In this document: positions 35,583 to 44,772 of the stretch, in pieces
Layout of the letters: every line of letters starts with the position of its first letter
Numbering within the stretch: position 1 is the first letter of the stretch
From: Tissierellia bacterium
Lineage (GTDB): Bacteria; Bacillota; Clostridia; Tissierellales; Peptoniphilaceae
NCBI GenBank assembly: GCA_030537855.1
Contig: JAUNVD010000004.1
Span: forward strand, 1 to 64,000
Direction of reading: 5' to 3'
DNA: 64,000 nt
The notes under the pieces: model-generated
The model's input: the letters and a program-made list of their open reading frames with translations, nothing else
Told to the model about the DNA's origin: nothing
The model's database searches: none
Program-made: the position numbers and the translations under genes

Positions 35583-36804
35583 AATTTCCTAAGATGGAAG
35601 TAGCTAATGTATCAGCTAAAACTTGTAATTCTTCCATTTGTTCTGAAGTTCTACGTGATAATATATTAAAAGTATCTCCAATTTGTTCTACATCTTTCAT
35701 ATTTTGTAAAAATTCCTGAACTTGTTTTTCAGCTTGTCCACCCCAAGACTTACTAACCGTTAATGCGTATTTACGGTTTTGATAATTTGTATGGGTTAGT
35801 TCATTCATTAAATTATGCATAGGGTAGTATAAATTTGTATTATAATTAATCACATGAAAAACAGCATGGGAGTATTGAAATAACTTTGCCATTATCGTTG
35901 TTGGATCTGTTTGGGAGATATCAAACATTTGAATGTTTCTTACCCCTCGTTCAGCTAAGAGAATGGAAAACTCCTCTGCCAAGTCCTTAGAATTACCGTA
36001 CATAGAAGCATAAACTTGAACCACTCCTGTAGTCTCTGGTGTATAAGAAGACCATTTTTGATACAAATCTAGGATAAGACTAATATTCTCTTCATCTCGA
36101 AAACAAAGAGCATGAAGTGGGAAAATTTCTTTGATTTCCACATCTTCTATTTTTTTAAAAAGTTTTTGAACAGGGGCACCATGACGTCCAACGATGTTTA
36201 TATAATATCTTCTCATTTCGTCAATCCATTCATTCATATCTACTTCATCAGCCCAGTAATTTCCATTAAGAGCCTTGAATCCTCCAAAGGCATCTGCAGA
36301 AAAGAATCGTTTATCCACAGAATCATAGGTCATAAAAACCTCTGGCCAGTGAACCATTGGTGCCATAATAAATTGATACTTATGATTTTTTGTTTCTAAA
36401 GTATCTCCCTCTTTAATCACTCTAGCTTGTCCAGACTCTATTGCATCATAAAAATAAAACTGCTTTAGAAATTGAAAACTTTTCTTGTTTCCAATAATAG
36501 TCATTTTAGGATATTTTTTTAACATGATAATAATCCCTGCACAGTGATCAGGCTCTACATGTTGTATCACCATATAATCAATAGGTCGATCTTCTAAAAT
36601 ATTATCAATATTTTCTTGCCAATCTCGTAAGACTGCAGAATCAACAGAATCAAATAGGACTACAGCATCTTCATCCACAATTAGATAGGAGTTGTAGGCA
36701 ACTCCTTCTCCATTGGTAAGAGGGATGATGTTTTCAAACATATTAATCCGACGGTCTGACCCTCCAACATTATAAATATCCTTTCCCATTTTACGATAGG
36801 CCAT
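35581..36804 (-). CDS. Flavodiiron protein, FprA family (O2/NO reductase)
   Basis: The product has 407 residues. The N-terminal metallo-beta-lactamase-like diiron domain has HVEPDHCAG (ligands His82, Glu84, Asp86, His87), MVHWPEVFMTYD and FPLHALCFR. The C-terminal flavodoxin domain starts near VYASMYGNSKDLAE (about 265). Such proteins reduce O2 to water or NO to N2O, protecting anaerobes. Length and motifs match class A. The ATG at 36804 follows AAAAAGGAGGTATCT. It is monocistronic. The electron donor (rubredoxin) is not in the window. Confidence 0.94.
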   Translation of the reverse strand: MAYRKMGKDIYNVGGSDRRINMFENIIPLTNGEGVAYNSYLIVDEDAVVLFDSVDSAVLRDWQENIDNILEDRPIDYMVIQHVEPDHCAGIIIMLKKYPKMTIIGNKKSFQFLKQFYFYDAIESGQARVIKEGDTLETKNHKYQFIMAPMVHWPEVFMTYDSVDKRFFSADAFGGFKALNGNYWADEVDMNEWIDEMRRYYINIVGRHGAPVQKLFKKIEDVEIKEIFPLHALCFRDEENISLILDLYQKWSSYTPETTGVVQVYASMYGNSKDLAEEFSILLAERGVRNIQMFDISQTDPTTIMAKLFQYSHAVFHVINYNTNLYYPMHNLMNELTHTNYQNRKYALTVSKSWGGQAEKQVQEFLQNMKDVEQIGDTFNILSRRTSEQMEELQVLADTLATSILGN

Positions 36805-37086
36805 AGATACCTCCTTTTTAATTTTTCCATTTCTTTCTACTTATATTTTATTAAATAAATGAAATTATTTTACCAATTTATAGTGATAATTTTTATAAAA
36901 TGATGAAAATATAGGAAATATTCAAAATATTAATGACACATTTTTGAAAAATCCTAATATTTCTCAAGTAAAAACATAATGTAACACAATATCATAAAAA
37001 TAAACGAAGTATTTACACTTTATAAATACAAAAATTTAATAAAATAAAGGAAAGAAAAGGAAAAAGCGTAGATGGAAGGAGGGAAT

Positions 37087-38469
37087 ATGGAAAAGAAAAG
37101 AAAATTAAAGTTTCCCGACACGGCATTTTTATTGATGGTAATCATTTTTATTGCAGCATTATTAACCTATATTGTACCGGCAGGGGAGTTTGATCGAATT
37201 ACAGATGAAGAAACTGGAAGAACTTTAGTACAAGCAGGAACCTATCACTTGACACAGGGGAACCCCACTTCTTTAGTGGAACTTATGTCTTCTGTTTTTC
37301 GTGGTTTAGTGCGTGCTAGTGAAATTGTAGCTTTTGTATTTGTTGTTGGAGGTAGTTTTGGAATAGTATCTAGAACAGGAGCTATTGCAGCAGGAATTTC
37401 AGCCCTTATTAAAAAACTACATGGGTCAGAATCTATATTAATCGCTTTGATTATGACGGTCTTTGCTATTTGTGGAGCTACTTTTGGAATGGCAGAAGAA
37501 TCACTACCCTTTGTAGTTATACTGGTGGTAGCAGCGTTGAAAATGGGATATGATCCTATTGTTGGAGTTTCCATGGTAGTTGTTGGAATTTATTGTGGGT
37601 ATTCACCTGGTCCTCTAAATCCCTTTAATACAGGGATTGCCCAAGGAATTGCAGAATTACCTACATTTAGTGGTATTGGTCTTCGATTACTATTGATGGT
37701 TGGAGCCTTGATCATTGCTATTTTCTTTACGATTCGTCATGGTCATAAATATAAAAAAGAAAATAACGACAATGATGCTATTTTAGCAACTTATGAAATA
37801 CCAGAAGAAAGAGATCTTAATAAAACGGATATCCTTGTATTATTAACATTAGCTGCTACGATTATCGGATTGATTTTTGGAGTAGTGAAATATGGTTGGT
37901 ACTTTATAGAAATATCTGCTCTATTTTTTGGTATGGGAATTCTTGTAGGATTTATTTATCATAAAACTAACCTAGAAAAAATAGCTTTAGATTTTGTTGC
38001 TGGAGCTTGTGAAATGACGACAGCAGCAATCTTTATCGGTTTATCAAGAGCTATTTTAGTAATACTGGAAGATGGAATTATTATGGATTCCATAGTATAT
38101 TATTTATCTCTACCTTTAGGGAAATTAAATAATGTATTTGGGGCTTGGGGAATTTATATTTCTCAAGGATTAATTAATATTTTCATTCCTTCTTCAACAG
38201 GGCAAGCAGTAGTAGTTATGCCTATACTATCTCCATTATCAGATGTTATTAATGTTAGTCGTCAAACTGCTGTACTAGCATACCAAGCAGGAGATGGATT
38301 TTGGAATATGATTACACCTACACATTCTGTATTAATGGCTTCCTTAGGTTTAGCAAAAGTTCCATTTGGAAAATGGTTTAAATTTGCTTTTCCACTAGTA
38401 CTTGCTTGGACGATTTGGGTATTTGTTGTTCTTGCCATTGCAGTTATTATTGGATATGGTCCATTTTAA
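37087..38469 (+). CDS. YfcC family (C4-dicarboxylate/amino-acid carrier-like) membrane protein
   Basis: The product has 460 residues with about 12 membrane segments and no signal peptide. KFPDTAFLLMVIIFIAALLT starts the first helix, and YIVPAGEFDR follows it, a hallmark of YfcC/ArcD-like carriers. GMAEESLPF and PSSTGQAVVVMPI are the conserved re-entrant regions. Substrates in this family include arginine/ornithine and other amino acids; here it is unknown. The ATG at 37087 follows GGAGGG; the upstream ATG at 37072 is before that site. It is a single gene with a terminator. Confidence 0.88.
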   Translation: MEKKRKLKFPDTAFLLMVIIFIAALLTYIVPAGEFDRITDEETGRTLVQAGTYHLTQGNPTSLVELMSSVFRGLVRASEIVAFVFVVGGSFGIVSRTGAIAAGISALIKKLHGSESILIALIMTVFAICGATFGMAEESLPFVVILVVAALKMGYDPIVGVSMVVVGIYCGYSPGPLNPFNTGIAQGIAELPTFSGIGLRLLLMVGALIIAIFFTIRHGHKYKKENNDNDAILATYEIPEERDLNKTDILVLLTLAATIIGLIFGVVKYGWYFIEISALFFGMGILVGFIYHKTNLEKIALDFVAGACEMTTAAIFIGLSRAILVILEDGIIMDSIVYYLSLPLGKLNNVFGAWGIYISQGLINIFIPSSTGQAVVVMPILSPLSDVINVSRQTAVLAYQAGDGFWNMITPTHSVLMASLGLAKVPFGKWFKFAFPLVLAWTIWVFVVLAIAVIIGYGPF

Positions 38470-38521
38470 TCTAAAGAAGGTATCCGTTGCCATAAGTAGT
38501 AATACTTTTTAAACGAAGTAT

Positions 38522-38556
38522 AAAAAATTTCCACTAAAAATTAGTGGAAATTTTTT
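38522..38556. terminator. Bidirectional terminator
   Basis: A perfect 16-bp stem (38522-38537 with 38541-38556) with A and T runs lies between the convergent YfcC and peroxiredoxin genes. Confidence 0.92.
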
Positions 38557-38584
38557 GTAGAATTATAACTTTTATAAACTTAGA

Positions 38585-39049
38585 TTAAGACTTTTTAATA
38601 ACATCTAGTATTTCGTGGATATCTGGTAATTGGGAAGGTTCATATTCCTTTGACCAAAGTACTTTCCCATTTTCATCAATTAAAACACAACCACGTCCAC
38701 TTGCTCCAGAATCCTCTTTAAAAATTCCAAATGCCTTTGACATTTCCCCAAGGGGGTGGAAGTCAGATAGAATTCTTAAGTTAGAAAGACAAAGGGCTTG
38801 TGCCCATGCTTTCTTTGCAGGTTGGGGGTCAACAGAAACTCCAAAGGGAAGAATATGGTTCTTTTCAAAAGTTTCATAATTCCTTTCAAGGGCTCTCATT
38901 TGATCGGTGCAAACTGGAGTAAAGGCAAGGGGATGCCAAGATAAAAAATATTTTTTACCCTTTAGATCTTCACTTTTCACATGTTCTCCATTTTGGTCAA
39001 CTAAATCAAAATCTGGAGCTTGTTCTCCCTTTTTTATAAATTCTTTCAT
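38585..39049 (-). CDS. Peroxiredoxin (AhpC/TSA family)
   Basis: This 154-residue thioredoxin-fold peroxidase has its peroxidatic Cys47 in AFTPVCTDQMRAL (Thr-x-x-Cys motif). Other Cys residues (in ALCLSN and GRGCVL) may resolve, but no second canonical Cys is in the BCP place, so it may be one-Cys or atypical. It removes hydroperoxides, which fits the FprA protein nearby as a second oxygen defence. The ATG at 39049 follows AGGAGGTATTC. Confidence 0.9.
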   Translation of the reverse strand: MKEFIKKGEQAPDFDLVDQNGEHVKSEDLKGKKYFLSWHPLAFTPVCTDQMRALERNYETFEKNHILPFGVSVDPQPAKKAWAQALCLSNLRILSDFHPLGEMSKAFGIFKEDSGASGRGCVLIDENGKVLWSKEYEPSQLPDIHEILDVIKKS

Positions 39050-39153
39050 GAATACCTCCTAGATACATCCAATTACTTAATATTTATAGATCTATTATTA
39101 TTCATACCCTTGATAAACTTATTATAACAAGGGATCTTTTTAGGTAATATAAA

Positions 39154-40938
39154 CTATTTACGATCTACCAAGGATTTTAAGAACATACCAACAGTAGGAG
39201 AAAATCGTTCCAAATCTGTAATATAGGCGAAATCTGTACCGTAAATAAATTGCTGATTAGATACATCTTCTTCTTCGCCAGTAAAAACACCTAGGACAGA
39301 AAGTCCCTTTAATCGACATTGTAAAACTTCCTTTGCCGTATCCATAAGTGCTTCTTGTCCCTCGTAGTTAATTCCATTTACCCCAGGTTCCCCTACCATA
39401 CCAATATTAACCTTATCATTTGGTTTTCCATCATTTAGTACAATTAAAATTTGATGTTCCGAGGTTTCTTGCATAGTTCCAGCAACTACTTTTATAGCTA
39501 GACCATCTCGGTTACTTCCTGAAGAATGGTACTGAAAAATATCCCTGTTTTTACTAATGGGATCATTGTAATCTCGGAACTCACGAAAAACTAAGTAGTT
39601 AAAAAGATTATGAAAACCTAAAACCCTTGTAGGGATATTTAGCTTTGTTAAAGCTTCTGTAATAATATAGGCTTGGATGGCAACTTCAGATTGCCTTTCG
39701 TCTTGGGATCCACTGGCATCTAAAAGAATATCCACAGATAAAGTTCCATAGTCATTTTTTTGTGTCCTTTGAAAAATCTTCCCATCTCCTAAATATTCTT
39801 GACGCCATAATTTTGAAGGAATCAAAGTACCTGTGGTAGACATACTCACTTCATCTTCCAAGTCTTGTAAAATAGACTTTTTTAGAATTTCCATTAATTG
39901 TAAAATCGCTCGTCGATAAAGAGTAGCATCTTCGTTCCATAATCTCTTAGTTTCTAACTCTCGATTAATAATTTCGTCACGATAATACCTACTAACAATA
40001 TCATCTTCAAATTCGCCTCTAGTGGTAAACAATCGAATACCACGATGAATTCCTGTACAAAACTTTTCTTCTAAGGCATTTATTTCACCTTGAGGTAATA
40101 TACACCTGCCGTAATGATGTTTTACCTTATCTGCTGTTTTTGCATCTTTTTCAGAAGATACATGTAAAGTTGGAGACAAATCATCTTCATCTCTTTCCAC
40201 CATATTTTCAAATAAATTCATAGTAAACTCTGCAGATTCAATGAGATATTTTTCTAAATCCTCTTCCGCTGTTTTAGGTAAAATACTCTTTCTAGAAAAT
40301 GGTTTCGGTGTTTTTTTCCTTTTTACTTTGAAAGTCTTTTTTTCTTCCTCTTCTTCAAGCCTATCTTTAAAATAATTCTTTGCTCCAGAAATATAAAAAT
40401 GGCGATGAAATATAGTATCGAACTGTTCCAATAAATCTTCAGTATCTTTAGGATAGGGAAGATCTAAAATCCCTTCTGCTAAAGCAACATGAAGAGGTGT
40501 GGTCATCGGAACCTTTTTTAAAACGAGACAAAAATAAGTATATTCAATTTCTTCAGAAAAAGTTTTTCGTCCATATTTATCATAAAACTCTAATCTATCT
40601 TTAAAGTAGGGAAGCCGTTTAGAAGCTGCTCCTGGTCTATATTTTTTTAATAATGGATACAAATGATGATCAAAAATAAGCTCTGCAACTTTTCGTAAAT
40701 CTTTTCGATTATTTAAAGAATTTATATAGGTTTGAAAATACTCATTCACTTCATCCTTTTTAAAAATAAGGGCAGAAAATCCTTCTAAGGCATTAGGATA
40801 AAAATCCTCTTGAAAATTTCCTCTATTTTCAAAAATAGGATCTCCTGTGGCAACCCTATGATTTTGTGCCATAGTCCAAATTAAATTTTCTCTTCTTAAA
40901 TCTCGTTTCATACTATCACTTAAAAAGTTCCTTTGCAT
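39154..40938 (-). CDS. VWA-domain protein paired with MoxR ATPase (CobT/NorD-like)
   Basis: The product has 594 residues. The helical N-terminal two-thirds has a Lys/Glu-rich stretch (about 185-215). A C-terminal von Willebrand A domain has an intact MIDAS motif DASGS (about 405-410) and later TMQETSEHQILIVLNDG. Together with the overlapping MoxR gene upstream it forms the common AAA+/VWA chelatase-like pair, which inserts metals or remodels target enzymes. The target is unknown. The ATG at 40938 lies in the 3' end of the MoxR gene with AAGGATTTAG upstream; ATG 40911 is an alternative. Confidence 0.85.
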   Translation of the reverse strand: MQRNFLSDSMKRDLRRENLIWTMAQNHRVATGDPIFENRGNFQEDFYPNALEGFSALIFKKDEVNEYFQTYINSLNNRKDLRKVAELIFDHHLYPLLKKYRPGAASKRLPYFKDRLEFYDKYGRKTFSEEIEYTYFCLVLKKVPMTTPLHVALAEGILDLPYPKDTEDLLEQFDTIFHRHFYISGAKNYFKDRLEEEEEKKTFKVKRKKTPKPFSRKSILPKTAEEDLEKYLIESAEFTMNLFENMVERDEDDLSPTLHVSSEKDAKTADKVKHHYGRCILPQGEINALEEKFCTGIHRGIRLFTTRGEFEDDIVSRYYRDEIINRELETKRLWNEDATLYRRAILQLMEILKKSILQDLEDEVSMSTTGTLIPSKLWRQEYLGDGKIFQRTQKNDYGTLSVDILLDASGSQDERQSEVAIQAYIITEALTKLNIPTRVLGFHNLFNYLVFREFRDYNDPISKNRDIFQYHSSGSNRDGLAIKVVAGTMQETSEHQILIVLNDGKPNDKVNIGMVGEPGVNGINYEGQEALMDTAKEVLQCRLKGLSVLGVFTGEEEDVSNQQFIYGTDFAYITDLERFSPTVGMFLKSLVDRK

Positions 40939-41839
40939 CTAAATCCTTAGGGATTAACGTATCAATAATATCTCTTACAATTTCTTTTTCATAGGAATCG
41001 AAACTTTTATCCACCATTCCCATATCTAAAGATTGTCCAATAGAAAGTCCTCGTTTCATCAATTGTATCGCAGCCATAAGACCTCGTAAATCAATGGGTT
41101 TAGATGAAATTTCAGAATGGAGACTTTTTTCTTGTAAATCTAAGAAAAGGCGGACAAATAATTTAATATATTCATCCTTTAATGTAGTTTCTTCTTCTAA
41201 AATTTCCTTAAAATCCTCTGGGGATATTGTAGGCATATCAATAACTAAAAACCTTGATACCAGTGCTTCATTAAGTTCCCTTGTTCCAATATAACCATAA
41301 TTCATGGTACCGATAAATCTTGTGGCCTCATGAAGAGGAAGTAAATGATAACCTGGCACATCTAAAATCCGTCGATAGTCTAAAGCAGAGTGAATCACAG
41401 ATAGAGCTTCATTTTTTGCCATATTAATCTCATCTAAAATAGCAAAACCACCTTTTTCAGCAGCTAAATATATAGGACCTGGTCGCAACCTAACTTCCCC
41501 TCCAGCAAAGGTATCAGCACCAATAAGACCTGCTGAATCAGTAGTAACATTTAAAGAAACATTCCATTGGGGACGACCAAATAAAAGTGCTAAATTTTCA
41601 CAAAGAACATTTTTTCCTGTGGCCTTTGGACCAGAAAGTAAAAGATGTTGCCCTTCTAACACCCCTGTAATCACTTTATTCCAAATTTCTCTTCCATAAT
41701 ATTTATACCTAGGGTTGGGAATCCGAACTTGGTATTTTTCTTCCACACCATGTTCTTTTCGAAAATCCTCTACCCCTTTTAGAAGTTCTGGTTTCACGCC
41801 GTGTTTTTCTAAAAAATCCATTAAAATTTTATATTCCAT
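40916..41839 (-). CDS. AAA+ ATPase, MoxR family
   Basis: The product has 307 residues. Walker A is SGPKATGKN (69-77), Walker B GGFAILDEINMAK (about 131-143), sensor 1 GTMNYG, and Arg-finger region LNEALVSRFLVIDMP. The long N-terminus and the pairing with a VWA gene are typical of MoxR chaperones. The ATG at 41839 follows AAGGAGATAAT. Its promoter is seen upstream. Start of a two-gene unit. Confidence 0.92.
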   Translation of the reverse strand: MEYKILMDFLEKHGVKPELLKGVEDFRKEHGVEEKYQVRIPNPRYKYYGREIWNKVITGVLEGQHLLLSGPKATGKNVLCENLALLFGRPQWNVSLNVTTDSAGLIGADTFAGGEVRLRPGPIYLAAEKGGFAILDEINMAKNEALSVIHSALDYRRILDVPGYHLLPLHEATRFIGTMNYGYIGTRELNEALVSRFLVIDMPTISPEDFKEILEEETTLKDEYIKLFVRLFLDLQEKSLHSEISSKPIDLRGLMAAIQLMKRGLSIGQSLDMGMVDKSFDSYEKEIVRDIIDTLIPKDLDAKELFK

Positions 41840-41877
41840 ATTATCTCCTTCTTATATCCATTCATAGTTCTTGTATC

Positions 41878-41905
41878 ATTGTAACACTTTTACCCTTGGC
41901 TTCAA
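41878..41905 (-). promoter_or_regulatory. Promoter for the MoxR/VWA operon
   Basis: On the minus strand TTGAAG (41905-41900) and TACAAT (41883-41878) are 16 bases apart. Confidence 0.6.
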
Positions 41906-42077
41906 TAAAAAATTGTGGAGGATGAGAGAAAATAAAAGAATAAAAAAATCTTCATCCCATATCAATAAAAAGAGAAAGGATCCTTTTATGAAAGATAAAT
42001 AGTATTCACCTAAAAGTAGTATGTCTTAATGATCTTACTTTAGAACAGCTTGATAAAAGGAAAATCATAAGAAATAC

Positions 42078-42105
42078 TTGAAACATTTTTTATTCATGTT
42101 ATAAT
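42078..42105 (+). promoter_or_regulatory. Promoter for tRNA-Pro
   Basis: TTGAAA (42078-42083) and TATAAT (42100-42105), with a 16-base spacer, lie 22 bases before the tRNA. Confidence 0.8.
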
Positions 42106-42127
42106 AAATCATGTTACAAAAATTTTC

Positions 42128-42204
42128 CGAGATGTAGCGCAGTTTGGTAGCGTACATGTCTGGGGGACATGGGGTCGCAGGTTCAAATCCTGTCATCTCG
42201 ACCA
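42128..42204 (+). tRNA. tRNA-Pro (anticodon GGG)
   Basis: The 77-nt cloverleaf is complete: acceptor CGAGATG/CATCTCG, D-arm with AGTTTGGTAG, anticodon stem CATGT/ACATG with loop CTGGGGG (anticodon GGG), T-loop GTTCAAATC and encoded CCA. It is a solitary gene with its own promoter and terminator. Confidence 0.95.
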
Positions 42205-42205
42205 A

Positions 42206-42246
42206 AAAACACCTTATTTCCTTTTAGGTTATAAGGTGTTTTCCTT
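42206..42246 (+). terminator. Terminator after tRNA-Pro
   Basis: AAAACACCTTAT (42206-42217) pairs with ATAAGGTGTTTT (42231-42242). Confidence 0.85.
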
Positions 42247-42394
42247 TTGTTATTAGATCTTATTAGAAAAATATCTTAGATGTACTCTATAAAAGATCCC
42301 TTGAAACAAGGAGTTTCCTATGTACTAGGGAATATATTATAATCTTACAAGAAAATAAAGAATTTATTCTTACACAATTTTATTTTAAATATGT

Positions 42395-42691
42395 TATAAT
42401 ACTTTTGTATTGGAAGGTTATATTTTTCCTTAGGAGGGTACCATGGCCACTTGGTTTTTATATTCCCATCTGTTTAGAAGAGCAAGAGGGGATAATGTCA
42501 AGTTGATAGGTTTCTCTGTACTTTTTAATAGGGAAGGTATAAATAAAATTATAATACCGTTTTCCCCCTTTATGAAATGGGGTCAATTATGGTATCTTTG
42601 TGGAAATATTTTTATTATGGTGGACAATTCTATAGCTGGGTTTTTGTACCCTTTTTTCGAAGGCTTTGAGTGGATTCAAATGCCTTTTTTT
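42395..42691 (+). promoter_or_regulatory. Purine-operon leader: -10 box, hairpins and attenuator before purC
   Basis: TATAAT (42395-42400) starts the leader; the -35 is weak. Inside are nested stems: ATACC/GGTAT (42554-42558 with 42591-42595) around CCCC/GGGG (42564-42567 with 42579-42582). A weak GGGT/ACCC hairpin with six T (42638-42657) follows, then a strong terminator (AAGGC-TTTGA with TCAAA-GCCTT, one bulge, 42660-42691) directly before the purC ribosome site. Read-through must therefore be controlled, or expression is set low. It resembles no purine, PRPP, ppGpp or ZTP riboswitch consensus that I can recall. Confidence 0.6.
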
Positions 42692-42706
42692 AATGGAAGG
42701 AGTTAA
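42443..42706 (+). CDS. Possible leader ORF of the purine operon (uncertain)
   Basis: An 87-codon frame starts with ATG after AGGAGGG (42432-42438), a good ribosome site, and ends three bases before purC. The sequence is rich in aromatic residues and Ile (MATWFLYSHLFRRARGDN) and resembles no protein I know; it is not a PurE remnant. It runs across the attenuator hairpin, so ribosomes translating it would break the terminator. It may be a regulatory leader peptide, or just a chance frame through a structured RNA. Confidence 0.35.
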   Translation: MATWFLYSHLFRRARGDNVKLIGFSVLFNREGINKIIIPFSPFMKWGQLWYLCGNIFIMVDNSIAGFLYPFFEGFEWIQMPFFNGRS

Positions 42707-42708
42707 GA

Positions 42709-43407
42709 ATGGAAAAATTATATGAAGGAAAAGCCAAAGAAGTCTTTAAAACTGATGTAGATAATGAAGTTATTATTCGCTACAAAGATGATGCTACAGC
42801 AGGAAATGGAGAAAAGAAAGATGTTTTTGAAGGAAAAGGTCCTTTGAATTTAGCCATTACCACCTTAGTTTTTGAAAAGCTAAAAAAAGAAGGGATTCCA
42901 ACCCATTTTATAAAAACTTTAAATGAACGTGATATGTTAGTGAAAAAAGTAGTCATTCTACCTCTGGAAGTGATTGTGAGAAATATTTCTGCAGGGTCTT
43001 TTGCTAAAAGATATGGTGTGGAAGAAGGGATTGTTTTTCATAAGCCAATATTTGAAATTTCTTATAAAAATGATGATTTAGGTGATCCATTAATGTGTGA
43101 AGATCATGCCATTGCTCTAGGTTTTATAACGAAAGAAGAATATGATTATATCAAGAATATGACTCTAAAGATTAATAAACTATTACAGAAAATCTTTTTA
43201 GAGATTCGTTTAAAACTTGTAGATTTTAAAATTGAATTTGGAAAAGATAGAGAAGGGAATATTCTACTAGCAGATGAAATATCTCCAGATACTTGCCGTC
43301 TTTGGGATGTGGAAACTAACAAAAAATTTGACAAAGATATTTTCCGTCGTGACTTAGGAAATTTAATAGAAGGTTATGGGGAAGTTTTAGATAGATTGAG
43401 AGGCTAA
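42709..43407 (+). CDS. purC: Phosphoribosylaminoimidazole-succinocarboxamide synthase PurC
   Basis: PurC joins CAIR and aspartate with ATP to give SAICAR. The product has 232 residues, the usual single-domain size. It shows YEGKAKEVFKTD at the start, the substrate block LEVIVRNISAGSFAKRYG (about 85-102) and KLVDFKIEFGKD, then LADEISPDTCRLWD. It is the first structural gene of the purine operon, with GGAAGGAG seven bases before ATG 42709. purF follows after one base. Confidence 0.96.
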   Translation: MEKLYEGKAKEVFKTDVDNEVIIRYKDDATAGNGEKKDVFEGKGPLNLAITTLVFEKLKKEGIPTHFIKTLNERDMLVKKVVILPLEVIVRNISAGSFAKRYGVEEGIVFHKPIFEISYKNDDLGDPLMCEDHAIALGFITKEEYDYIKNMTLKINKLLQKIFLEIRLKLVDFKIEFGKDREGNILLADEISPDTCRLWDVETNKKFDKDIFRRDLGNLIEGYGEVLDRLRG

Positions 43408-43408
43408 T

Positions 43409-44761
43409 ATGTGTGGAATCATCGGTATGTTTTCCGATAAGGATGTTACAAAACCCTTATTTTATGGACTTTCCAGTTTACAACATCGAGGACAGGAATC
43501 AGCAGGTCTTTCTATTGGGAATGGACAAGAAATTATCCGTAAAAAGGGTATGGGCTTAGTTACAGATGTTTTTACTCCTAGTATATTAGAGGAATGGAAA
43601 GGTAATGTTGGTATTGGTCATGTTCGCTACTCTACTTCTGGTGGTAGCTATGAATATAATTCTCAACCCCTTATGGCTTTTGCCAGAGGAGAAACTTTAA
43701 GTCTTGCCCATAATGGAAATTTAATTAATTATCAAATTTTAAGAACTAGACTTGAAGAAGAAGGAATGATGTTTCAAACAACGATAGATTCTGAAGTGAT
43801 CCTATATCTTATCTCACGTTACTATCATGGAGATATTGTAGATGCTATACGAAAAACCATGGATCTTATTGAAGGGGCCTATGCTATTGTATTGATTTTA
43901 AAAGATACTCTTGTTGCTTTCCGTGACCCTTACGGAATTCGGCCATTAGTTCTTGGAAAAAAACCTGGAGAAGGAACCATTGTTTCTTCTGAATCCTCTT
44001 CGGTGGAAATTATGGGAGGACAAGTTTTAAGAGATATTCACCCTGGAGAGATTGTAGTGATTGATAAATCAGGACAACAATCCTATCAGTACAAACATGA
44101 GCAAAAAACACCGAAACATTGTGTTTTTGAATATGTATATTTTGCAAGAAATGACGCCACTTTAGATGGGGTAAATGCGTATATGTTTCGCCGTCGATGT
44201 GGGGAAATTCTTTATGATGAAGCTCCTGCTAATGTGGACTTGGTAATACCTGTTCCTGACAGTGGAATTCCCTCTGCTATTGGCTATTCCCAAAGGTCTA
44301 AGATTCCATTAGCTGAAGGTCTTGTGAAAAATCGTTACATGGGCAGAACCTTTATAAAGCCAAGTCAAGAAGAAAGGGAAATGGCAGTTAAATTAAAATT
44401 AAATCCATTAACCCATGTTGTGATTGATAAAAAAATAGTTTTAGTGGATGATTCCATTGTTCGAGGAACAACTTCGGCGAATCTTATTCGACGGTTACGA
44501 GATGCAGGGGCAAAGGAAGTCCATATGCGTATCACTTCTCCTCCTGTTATTAATCCATGTTACTATGGGATTGACACTCCACAAAGAAGTAAATTAATTG
44601 CAGCTAATTATTCTATAGAGGAGATTCAAAAGAAAATTGGTGCTGATTCTTTGGCTTTTATCAGTTTAGAAGGGCTTGATAAGGCTACGAGAATTCAAGG
44701 AGAGCATTTGTGTAAAGCTTGTTTTGATGGTGTATATCCTGTGGATCCCATCGTGTTATAA
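43409..44761 (+). CDS. purF: Amidophosphoribosyltransferase PurF
   Basis: PurF makes phosphoribosylamine from PRPP and glutamine, the committed step. The product has 450 residues. The N-terminal glutamine domain begins directly with MCGIIGMFSD, so Cys2 becomes the nucleophile with no propeptide, unlike the Bacillus enzyme. The PRPP loop is VLVDDSIVRGTTS (about 347-359). Cysteines in CVFEYVYFARND, NPCYYGID and LCKACFDG fit the [4Fe-4S] ligands of the oxygen-sensitive Bacillus-type enzyme. It is coupled to purC (one base gap) and 11 bases before purM. Confidence 0.96.
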   Translation: MCGIIGMFSDKDVTKPLFYGLSSLQHRGQESAGLSIGNGQEIIRKKGMGLVTDVFTPSILEEWKGNVGIGHVRYSTSGGSYEYNSQPLMAFARGETLSLAHNGNLINYQILRTRLEEEGMMFQTTIDSEVILYLISRYYHGDIVDAIRKTMDLIEGAYAIVLILKDTLVAFRDPYGIRPLVLGKKPGEGTIVSSESSSVEIMGGQVLRDIHPGEIVVIDKSGQQSYQYKHEQKTPKHCVFEYVYFARNDATLDGVNAYMFRRRCGEILYDEAPANVDLVIPVPDSGIPSAIGYSQRSKIPLAEGLVKNRYMGRTFIKPSQEEREMAVKLKLNPLTHVVIDKKIVLVDDSIVRGTTSANLIRRLRDAGAKEVHMRITSPPVINPCYYGIDTPQRSKLIAANYSIEEIQKKIGADSLAFISLEGLDKATRIQGEHLCKACFDGVYPVDPIVL

Positions 44762-44772
44762 AGGAGGCTTAT

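Noticed and set aside
42443-42706. Broken purE
   Set aside because: Translation shows none of the PurE motifs (no MGSxSD start and no SAHR block).
42395-42708. Guanine/adenine, PRPP or ZTP riboswitch in the purC leader
   Set aside because: I looked for the conserved cores (purine-riboswitch three-way junction, ykkC-type block, ZTP pseudoknot) and for T-box motifs and found none. The leader is therefore reported as unrecognised rather than assigned.
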